DNA of 6,215 nt from an uncultured Porphyromonadaceae bacterium. GTDB taxonomy: Bacteria > Bacteroidota > Bacteroidia > Bacteroidales > Muribaculaceae. This document shows positions 1 through 4,998 of the stretch, one piece after another. Each line of letters opens with the position of its first letter. Position 1 is the stretch's first letter. Made by a program: the position numbers and the translations under genes. The stretch lies in NCBI GenBank assembly GCA_902494595.1, contig CABUTY010000085.1:1-6215 (forward strand). The letters run 5' to 3'. The notes under the pieces were generated by a model, which ran no database searches, was not told the DNA's origin, and saw only the letters and a list, made by a program, of their open reading frames with translations.

Positions 1-531
1 CAGAGTGGCCTGAAGACGCTGAAGAATGAGGAGGTCGTTGTTGCGGATGCTTTTCTGAAGCTGGGCGCTCGCCTGGGTCACGCTCTTGTTGATGTCGCGC
101 AGATATTGCAGGTACCAGTAGGCTGACGAATACAGAAGCCTGATTATGAAGTCTGTTTCCGTGTTGACGCCGATTCCTTTGCGGCGTGTATGGTCTATGA
201 AGTCGGAGATAAGGTGTGTGTCGTGATAACAGAGGGTGAGGAGAATCTCGTTATTGGAGATTATGCCGAGGGGCACTGTTATGTATGGCGACTGGCTCCC
301 CGACGATTTCATGGGAATGCGCAGAATGGTCAGGCGCCAGTTGCCGTCGTGTTCCACGCGGCTCCGCTCATCAGGGTCGGCGATGCTGTCGAGAAAGTCG
401 GAAGGAATGTCGAGGTCGTCAAGCATGAACGCCACATCCTCCTTGTCGGGGCACGCCACATTGATCCAGCAGTGAGGCGACCAGCTCTCCTGCTCTATGA
501 AGCCATTATCATTACAATAAAACTTTCTCAT
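1..531 (-). CDS. corA: CorA-family magnesium/divalent cation transporter, N-terminal part (runs off left edge)
   Basis: The frame is open from an ATG at 529-531 to base 1, giving 177 residues with the C-terminus outside the window. The visible part matches the cytoplasmic N-terminal domain of Bacteroidales CorA-like proteins: a D-P-D-E-R segment at residues 52-56, then a strand with LTILRIPM (67-74), ITVPLGIISNNEILL (84-98) and the start of the long helical stalk (about 126-177, with RLLYSSAYWYLQYL at 131-144). In the family this domain forms a funnel that gates Mg2+ or Co2+ flow through an inner-membrane pentamer. The two C-terminal membrane helices and the GMN signature would lie left of base 1, so ion selectivity cannot be judged. 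The ATG is preferred over a GTG 11 codons upstream, which lies inside a hairpin; a TAG three codons before that GTG closes the frame. I found no clear promoter. A terminator upstream makes co-transcription with the tRNA unlikely. Confidence 0.88.
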   Translation of the reverse strand, partial: MRKFYCNDNGFIEQESWSPHCWINVACPDKEDVAFMLDDLDIPSDFLDSIADPDERSRVEHDGNWRLTILRIPMKSSGSQSPYITVPLGIISNNEILLTLCYHDTHLISDFIDHTRRKGIGVNTETDFIIRLLYSSAYWYLQYLRDINKSVTQASAQLQKSIRNNDLLILQRLQATL

Positions 532-550
532 CTGCGGGCAATATGGTGCA

Positions 551-568
551 GGCCGTAATTCCACGGCC
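551..568 (-). other. Small hairpin in the corA leader
   Basis: Six-base inverted repeat GGCCGT/ACGGCC around a six-base loop, lying 19 nt upstream of the corA ATG and downstream of the tRNA terminator. It would form in the corA 5' untranslated region. It has no T-run and resembles no riboswitch I recognise. It may be chance or a modest translation-affecting structure. Confidence 0.3.
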
Positions 569-604
569 TATCATCATAACAATATCCGGCCCCCGTCGGT
601 TCTC

Positions 605-638
605 CGAAACAAAAAGGGACGCCATTATGGCATCCCTT
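605..638 (-). terminator. Intrinsic terminator of the tRNA-Arg transcript
   Basis: On the minus strand an 11-bp stem (638-628 with 624-614, one G-U pair at 632/620) closes a three-base TAA loop and is followed directly by a T-rich tract (TTTTTGTTT). It starts 4 nt after the tRNA 3' end. The plus-strand side has no T-run, so it works in the minus direction only. It separates the tRNA unit from corA. Confidence 0.9.
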
Positions 639-642
639 GCTG

Positions 643-714
643 TATTCCCGTAGGGAGTCGAACCCTAATCGTCGGAACCGGAATCCGATATTCTATCCAT
701 TGAACTACGGGAAC
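643..714 (-). tRNA. tRNA-Arg (anticodon CCG)
   Basis: The 72-nt cloverleaf folds completely: acceptor GTTCCCG/CGGGAAT (one terminal G-U), T8-A9, D-stem GTTC/GAAT, anticodon stem TCGGA/TCCGA with loop TTCCGGT, a four-base variable region, and T-arm TAGGG-TTCGACT-CCCTA. The discriminator base is A. The anticodon lies at 679-681 and reads CGG arginine codons. The CCA end is not encoded, so it must be added by nucleotidyltransferase. The gene stands alone with its own promoter and terminator. I saw no duplicate of its 3' end that would mark an integrated element. Confidence 0.97.
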
Positions 715-767
715 GTCCCGAAACGGCATCTTCCTAGTAACGAGGAGGCTTGCTCTGTTTCGCAATG

Positions 768-775
768 CAAAGTTA
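768..775 (-). promoter_or_regulatory. Promoter -7 box for tRNA-Arg
   Basis: The minus strand reads TAACTTTG, an exact match to the Bacteroidota TAnnTTTG -7 consensus, about 53 nt upstream of the mature tRNA 5' end. At the expected distance there is no good TTTG -33 element. The surrounding stretch, about 776-828, is strongly AT-rich with A and T runs, which may help promoter opening. The leader would be roughly 45 nt and be removed by RNase P. Confidence 0.7.
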
Positions 776-838
776 ATGATTTTTTTCGGATTAACCTCTA
801 AATAGCCAAAATATTCCTTAAAAAATTGGGGCGGAACT

Positions 839-869
839 CTTGTGGTTGACGATTTTCTGATTAATTTTG
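839..869 (+). promoter_or_regulatory. Promoter for the ung operon
   Basis: A -33 element CTTG (839-842) and an exact -7 box TAATTTTG (862-869) are separated by 19 nt, the spacing seen in Bacteroidota housekeeping sigma (SigABfr-type) promoters. Transcription should begin near 875-878, leaving a leader of only about 10-13 nt before the ATG at 888. It is the only convincing promoter for the four-gene plus-strand operon. It is divergent from the tRNA promoter about 90 bp away. Confidence 0.8.
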
Positions 870-887
870 TATGATAAACAGAAAGGG

Positions 888-1577
888 ATGGATCAGAGCG
901 ACAATACATCACGCGTAAGGATAGAGGCTGGATGGAAGCATGCGCTGGCCGGGGAGTTCGGTCAGCCTTATTTCCGCTCGTTGGCCGAACGCATAAGACA
1001 GGAATACTCCCAGCCTGGAAATACCTGTTATCCGCCGGCTTCGGAGGTATTCGCAGCTTTCGACATGACTCCGTTTGAAGAGGTGAAGGTAGTGATAATA
1101 GGGCAGGACCCCTATCATGGGCCGGGGCAGGCCAACGGCCTGGCATTTTCCGTCAACAAGGGAGTACCCCTGCCACCTTCGCTGAGGAATATCTTCAAGG
1201 AGGTCAGCGTCGACACCGGCGCGCCGATGCCTGTCGACGGCGACCTGTCGCGCTGGGCCCGTCAGGGCGTGCTGCTACTCAACTCTTCCCTGACAGTGCG
1301 TCAGCATCAGCCCCGGTCGCACAACGGCATCGGCTGGGAACGTTTCACAGAGGCAGCCATCAGAACCCTCGCCGAGAAACGCGACAACCTCGTGTTCATA
1401 CTCTGGGGCTCCGACGCAATACGCCGGGGAGCCGCTATAGACCGTAACAGGCATCTCGTGCTTTCCTCAGTGCACCCTTCGCCGCTATCCGCTAACAGAG
1501 GTTTCTTCGGCAACCACCAGTTCTCAACCGCCAACAACTACCTTGTTGCCCACGGCAAAAAACCAATCGAATGGTAA
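888..1577 (+). CDS. ung: Uracil-DNA glycosylase, family 1
   Basis: The product (229 aa) removes uracil from DNA, arising from cytosine deamination or dUTP misincorporation, to start base excision repair in the cytoplasm. All family-1 signatures are present: the water-activating motif GQDPYHGP at residues 72-79 with catalytic D74 and Y76; the uracil-stacking phenylalanine in LAFSV (F87); the base-reading asparagine in LLLN (N132); and the DNA-intercalation loop HPSPLS (196-201) with H196. The length and the PIEW ending are normal for the family. I start at the ATG at 888. A TTG seven codons upstream (867) is in frame, but it lies inside the promoter -7 box and would be untranscribed. This is the first gene of the operon; its stop overlaps the next start by 7 nt, which suggests translational coupling. 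Confidence 0.97.
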   Translation: MDQSDNTSRVRIEAGWKHALAGEFGQPYFRSLAERIRQEYSQPGNTCYPPASEVFAAFDMTPFEEVKVVIIGQDPYHGPGQANGLAFSVNKGVPLPPSLRNIFKEVSVDTGAPMPVDGDLSRWARQGVLLLNSSLTVRQHQPRSHNGIGWERFTEAAIRTLAEKRDNLVFILWGSDAIRRGAAIDRNRHLVLSSVHPSPLSANRGFFGNHQFSTANNYLVAHGKKPIEW

Positions 1578-2818
1578 GAACCGCATTGATTACAACCGCA
1601 TTGATTGTGGCCTCGGCATTGTCAGGCCACGCCATGGATACCCGCGAAGGGATATTCATGCCCAAATTCCGCACACTAAAAGTGAGGAATGTGGATAACT
1701 TCGATGCCATGCCCGTGATACGCATGGGTACAGAGGACCGGGTGGAAATCACTTTCGACGAGCTTGGCGACGATAGCTCATGGCTCGAATACCGGCTGGT
1801 ACACTGTAATGCCGACTGGCAACCCTCACGACTGCTCGACAGCGAGTTCACCGATGGATTCAATGCCGTGAAAATAGATGACTTCGCACAGTCGGCCGCC
1901 ACATACGTACATTACGTCAACTACCGTATCGAGATACCCAACGAACAGACGCGTCTGCTGCAGAGCGGCAATTACCTCCTGCAGGTCTACGACCCCGACG
2001 AGCCGGACAATGTGATATTGCAGGCCCGCTTTCAGGTCAGCGAGAATTACGCCACAGTGGCCGGTATCTATAATGCGCGTACCGACAGAGGATACAATGA
2101 CCGTTACCAACAGCTGTCGTTGGCCGTGACCGCCGACCTCTCCGACGGATCCAACCCGTACCAGGACTATAAGCTGGAAATACGACGCAACATCGGCGAC
2201 ATGCCCGTAAGAGAGATTTCCGTGCCGAGCCGCGTGAACGGCAACGAACTCATCTATGCCCATGACCCGCAGTTGATTTTCCCCGCCGGAAACGAGTACC
2301 GGCGGTTCGAATCGGTGTCAAACTCATTTCCGGGTATGAATGTCGACTCTTTGAAATATATGGGTAGCAATTACCACGTGTGGTTGCGTCCCGATGAGCT
2401 CCGCGACGATGCCGAGTACATGTTCGACCGCACCCAGCATGGCCGCTATATAGTGCGCGAGTACAACGCCACCGACTCTAACCTCGGCGCCGACTACATA
2501 ACCGTGCATTTCATGCTGAAGGCCGACGAGATACCCGGCATGGATGTATTTGTCGACGGCGAGATGACCCACGGTCGCTATGACAAGAGCAACCGCATGA
2601 CTTACTCGCCGGCCGACGGGGCATATTTGCTTGAGATGCCTTTGAAACAGGGAGCCTACAATTACCGGTATGTGGCCCTAGACAGCGACGGCAACATCCG
2701 CGAGCTCGACGGCGACAAATGGCAGACCATGAACCAGTACTGGGTCAACGTCTGGCAACGCCGTCCGGGACAGCGTGCCGACCGGCTCATTGGCGTCGAC
2801 GTGATTAGTGATCAGTGA
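1571..2818 (+). CDS. Type IX secretion system plug-like protein (formerly DUF5103)
   Basis: A 415-aa exported protein. Residues 1-21 form a signal peptide: R3, a hydrophobic core at about 5-18, and a likely signal peptidase I site after GHA (21). The mature part resembles the DUF5103 family, now named T9SS plug. An N-terminal beta-rich domain (about 30-155) contains the characteristic LVHCNADWQPS (76-86) and DGFN (95-98) segments; NEYRRFE (241-247) and a C-terminal domain ending in ADRLIGV (403-409) follow. In Flavobacterium the Plug protein binds the periplasmic mouth of the SprA translocon and blocks it when no cargo is present; applying that role here is inference, since no other T9SS gene is in the window. 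The last five residues (VISDQ) and the stop lie within a 7-bp tandem repeat, so the extreme C-terminus is probably not conserved. The start overlaps ung by 7 nt. Confidence 0.85.
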   Translation: MVRTALITTALIVASALSGHAMDTREGIFMPKFRTLKVRNVDNFDAMPVIRMGTEDRVEITFDELGDDSSWLEYRLVHCNADWQPSRLLDSEFTDGFNAVKIDDFAQSAATYVHYVNYRIEIPNEQTRLLQSGNYLLQVYDPDEPDNVILQARFQVSENYATVAGIYNARTDRGYNDRYQQLSLAVTADLSDGSNPYQDYKLEIRRNIGDMPVREISVPSRVNGNELIYAHDPQLIFPAGNEYRRFESVSNSFPGMNVDSLKYMGSNYHVWLRPDELRDDAEYMFDRTQHGRYIVREYNATDSNLGADYITVHFMLKADEIPGMDVFVDGEMTHGRYDKSNRMTYSPADGAYLLEMPLKQGAYNYRYVALDSDGNIRELDGDKWQTMNQYWVNVWQRRPGQRADRLIGVDVISDQ

Positions 2819-2842
2819 TGAGTGATTAAAGATCAGTGATAT
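2801..2842 (+). repeat. Six-copy 7-bp tandem repeat at the plug/DUF3109 junction
   Basis: Six contiguous heptamers begin at 2801, 2808, 2815, 2822, 2829 and 2836, with consensus GTGATNA. Units 1 and 4 are identical (GTGATTA); the fifth is AAGATCA and the last is GTGATAT. The array encodes the last five plug residues and its stop, fills the intergenic gap, and its final two bases are the first two of the DUF3109 ATG. Because 7 is not a multiple of 3, gain or loss of a unit within the coding part could shift the plug reading frame, and a change in the gap alters the spacing between the genes. Confidence 0.9.
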
Positions 2843-3458
2843 GTTGCAGATAAAGGATACCTTGGTGAGTCTTGACCTGATAGAGCGCTGGTTCGAGTGT
2901 GATCTTGAGGCATGTCTGGGAGCATGCTGTATAGAGGGCGACGAAGGGGCGCCGGTCACGGCGGAGGAGAGTGAGCGCATATCGGCGCATCTTGACGATG
3001 TGAAGTGCCTGATGACTCCCGGTGGTCTCAAAGAGGTGGAAAGCAACGGTGTCGACTACCTCGACCGTGAAGGCGACCGTGTCACGGCGCTGGTCAACGG
3101 CTGTGAGTGCGCCTTCACATGCCGCGAGCCGGGAGGATTGTGCCTGTGCGCCTTGGAGAAAGCTCGACGTGCCGGTATGGTCGACGACAACATAAAACCG
3201 ATAAGCTGCCGCCTTTACCCCGTGAGAGTCAAGGAGTATGACGGGTTCACCGCCGTCAACCTCCACCGCTGGAAAATATGCCGTCCCGCCGAAAAGAAAG
3301 GACGTATCAACGGCGTAAGAGCATATCAGTTCCTCAAGGAGCCGCTGATAGCCCGTTTCGGCTCTGAATGGTACGACGAGCTGGCTTTCACCGCCGAAGT
3401 ATATCTGCGTCAGAAAGAAGAGAAAGAAGAGAAAGAAGATAAAGAAGGAATGTCATGA
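2841..3458 (+). CDS. DUF3109 family cysteine-rich protein
   Basis: A 205-aa protein with no signal peptide or membrane segment, so probably cytoplasmic. It matches DUF3109, a family of unknown function related to the cysteine-cluster (YkgJ-like) proteins. The hallmarks are ECDLEACLGACCIEGDEGAPV (from residue 19), a second cluster at C88, C90, C94, C101 and C103, PISCRLYPVRV (120-130), AVNLHRWKIC (138-147) and a C-terminal FLKEPLIARFG-EWYDEL block. Twelve cysteines in total suggest a bound metal or Fe-S cluster; that is inference, and no enzymatic role is known to me. Residues 191-205 are an added Lys/Glu-rich tail encoded by a 9-bp tandem repeat. The frame upstream of the ATG is closed by a TGA at 2823 with no other good start. 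It sits 22 nt after the plug gene and shares ATGA with cls, so it is likely translated in step with cls. Confidence 0.85.
   Translation: MLQIKDTLVSLDLIERWFECDLEACLGACCIEGDEGAPVTAEESERISAHLDDVKCLMTPGGLKEVESNGVDYLDREGDRVTALVNGCECAFTCREPGGLCLCALEKARRAGMVDDNIKPISCRLYPVRVKEYDGFTAVNLHRWKICRPAEKKGRINGVRAYQFLKEPLIARFGSEWYDELAFTAEVYLRQKEEKEEKEDKEGMS
3412..3447 (+). repeat. Four-copy 9-bp in-frame tandem repeat encoding a KEE tail
   Basis: Three exact copies of AGAAAGAAG (3412-3420, 3421-3429, 3430-3438) and a fourth with one change (ATAAAGAAG, 3439-3447). As 9 is a multiple of 3, each copy adds Lys-Glu-Glu (Asp in the last) without a frame change, giving a charged, probably disordered tail. The all-purine strand ends just before the cls start and may also act as an unstructured ribosome landing site. 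Confidence 0.9.
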
Positions 3459-4882
3459 TGCCGTTATGGGTCAACATATTGCTGCTTGCGCTTTACGTGG
3501 TTACCATAGCCTCGTGTATCATTGTGGTGTTGCGTGAGAACCGCAATCCCATACGGTCGCTGGCATGGGTTATAGCGTTGATATTTCTCCCGTTTGTGGG
3601 GCTGATATTCTATCTGTTCTTCGGGCGGTCGTTCAGAGGGCAAAGGATGCTCACGCGCCACAGCAAGCGAAAACTCATCATGGGCATGGCGCCTCGTCAC
3701 GTGGATCTGAAGACGCAACCCCTCGACGCCGGAGAGCGTAGCCTCGTAAAGCTCGCCCGCCAATTGTCGACATCCCTTTATACTGTCAACAACTCGATAA
3801 AGATATTCACCGTCGGCGCCGACAAATTCAAGTCCTTGAAAGAGGACCTCGCCAACGCAACAGGGTCGATTTACCTGCAGTATTACATCTTCAACGACGA
3901 CCATATCGGCCATGAGATTGCCGAGATTCTGAAGCGCAAGGCGCGTGAGGGGCTTGACGTGAGGGTGATTTACGACCATATAGGTTCGTTCAGCGCCAAG
4001 AACTCTTTCTGGCGCAACATGCAGGAAGCCGGCGTGGACACGCATCCTTTTTTTCGCGTGAACTTTCCCCATTTCGCCAATCGTGTAAACTGGCGCAACC
4101 ACCGCAAGCTCGTGATTGTCGACAACTGCATAGGCTACATAGGAGGCATGAACATTGCCGACCGTTACGACAGCGGTCCCGAGGAAGGAGCCCCATGGCG
4201 CGACACGCATTTCCGCCTCGAAGGAGACATCGTCGAATCCTTGCTATTCTCCTTTATCGTCGACTGGAATTTCCTCAAACAACCGCATCCCATCGACGGA
4301 ATACCGAGTCTCATACCCACAAAGCTGCGTAATTCCACGGGTATGCAGCTCGTCACTTCCGGCCCCTTCGGCGAATGGGACAACCTTGCACTTGTATATC
4401 TCAAGGCTATTTCGCTGGCAAGAAAGTCAATCTACATACAGACGCCCTATTTCCTGCCTACCGATGCCCTGATGAATGCCCTTGAAGCTGCAGCCCTCTC
4501 CAAAATAGATGTGCGTATCATGATTCCGCGGCATGGCGACAGCCGTATGCTTCAATACGCAAGCTTCAGCTATGTCACACAATGTCTGCGAGCTGGTATA
4601 AAGGTGTACCTTTACAATCCAGGTATGCTGCACGCAAAAGGGATGATTATCGACGAGAACCTTGTCACGGCCGGCTCCACAAATTTTGACTTCCGAAGCT
4701 TCGAGAACAATTTCGAATGCAACGTGCTCATATACGACCGCGACATCAACCGACAGATGCGCGACATATTCTTCCGCGACATGAACCAATGCACCAAGCT
4801 GAGCTACACCACATGGCACCGCCGCCCTATGCCTCAGCGCGCCTGGGAGTCGATAGTCCGCCTCGTATCCCCGATTCTCTGA
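3455..4882 (+). CDS. cls: Cardiolipin synthase (phospholipase D superfamily)
   Basis: A 475-aa inner-membrane enzyme that joins two phosphatidylglycerol molecules into cardiolipin and glycerol (family knowledge). Two hydrophobic helices lead (about 4-26 and 36-56), containing the typical PLD N-terminal stretch RNPIRSLAWVIALIFLPF. Two catalytic HxKx4D motifs follow, both intact: H216/K218/D223, with downstream GGMNIADRY, and H393/K395/D400, with downstream AGSTNFDFRSF. Length and architecture are those of ClsA-type bacterial enzymes. The start overlaps the DUF3109 stop by 4 nt (ATGA); a second ATG follows immediately at 3458, and either could be used. This is the last gene of the ung operon and converges with the pullulanase. 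A related PLD-family phosphatidyltransferase with different lipid specificity cannot be excluded from sequence alone. Confidence 0.93.
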   Translation: MMPLWVNILLLALYVVTIASCIIVVLRENRNPIRSLAWVIALIFLPFVGLIFYLFFGRSFRGQRMLTRHSKRKLIMGMAPRHVDLKTQPLDAGERSLVKLARQLSTSLYTVNNSIKIFTVGADKFKSLKEDLANATGSIYLQYYIFNDDHIGHEIAEILKRKAREGLDVRVIYDHIGSFSAKNSFWRNMQEAGVDTHPFFRVNFPHFANRVNWRNHRKLVIVDNCIGYIGGMNIADRYDSGPEEGAPWRDTHFRLEGDIVESLLFSFIVDWNFLKQPHPIDGIPSLIPTKLRNSTGMQLVTSGPFGEWDNLALVYLKAISLARKSIYIQTPYFLPTDALMNALEAAALSKIDVRIMIPRHGDSRMLQYASFSYVTQCLRAGIKVYLYNPGMLHAKGMIIDENLVTAGSTNFDFRSFENNFECNVLIYDRDINRQMRDIFFRDMNQCTKLSYTTWHRRPMPQRAWESIVRLVSPIL

Positions 4883-4934
4883 ACACACCCACATCCATCT
4901 CATACGTCACTTAAATCACATAAGATACATCCCC

Positions 4935-4977
4935 AAAAACATCAATCCCCATGCGTGCAGGCCGCGCATGGGGATTG
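4935..4977 (-). terminator. Intrinsic terminator between cls and pullulanase
   Basis: A perfect 13-bp stem (4943-4955 with 4965-4977) encloses a nine-base loop. On the minus strand a TTTTT run (4939-4935) follows three bases after the stem, which starts 21 nt past the pullulanase stop. In the plus direction only a short, broken T stretch follows, so it may also end the cls transcript, but less efficiently. The remaining intergenic bases (4883-4934 and 4978-4998) show nothing else. Confidence 0.82.
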
Positions 4978-4998
4978 CTTGATATTACAGCTTAGAGC

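Noticed and set aside
190..558. 122-codon plus-strand open frame over the corA region
   Set aside because: The minus-strand frame gives a convincing CorA domain; the plus-strand product looks like nothing known and crosses the corA start and leader.
643..714. tRNA-Arg as an attachment site for an integrated element
   Set aside because: There is no integrase, no direct repeat of the tRNA 3' end in the window, and both flanks are ordinary core genes.
625..1146. 173-codon minus-strand frame across the tRNA, the promoters and the start of ung
   Set aside because: It would be translated through a tRNA gene and two promoters; it is a chance frame.
1826..2263. Antisense frame within the plug gene, and similar ones at 2826-3266 and 4427-4903
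   Set aside because: Each lies opposite a well-supported gene and has no promoter or family resemblance.
2801..2842. The heptamer array as a CRISPR or replication iteron array
   Set aside because: Units are directly adjacent with no spacers and far too short for CRISPR; no replication gene is nearby and the array is embedded in an operon.
3464..4210. 248-codon open frame antisense to cls
   Set aside because: It lies opposite a complete enzyme with two intact catalytic motifs, and its translation has no recognisable domain. Long antisense frames are common opposite GC-rich genes of this kind.
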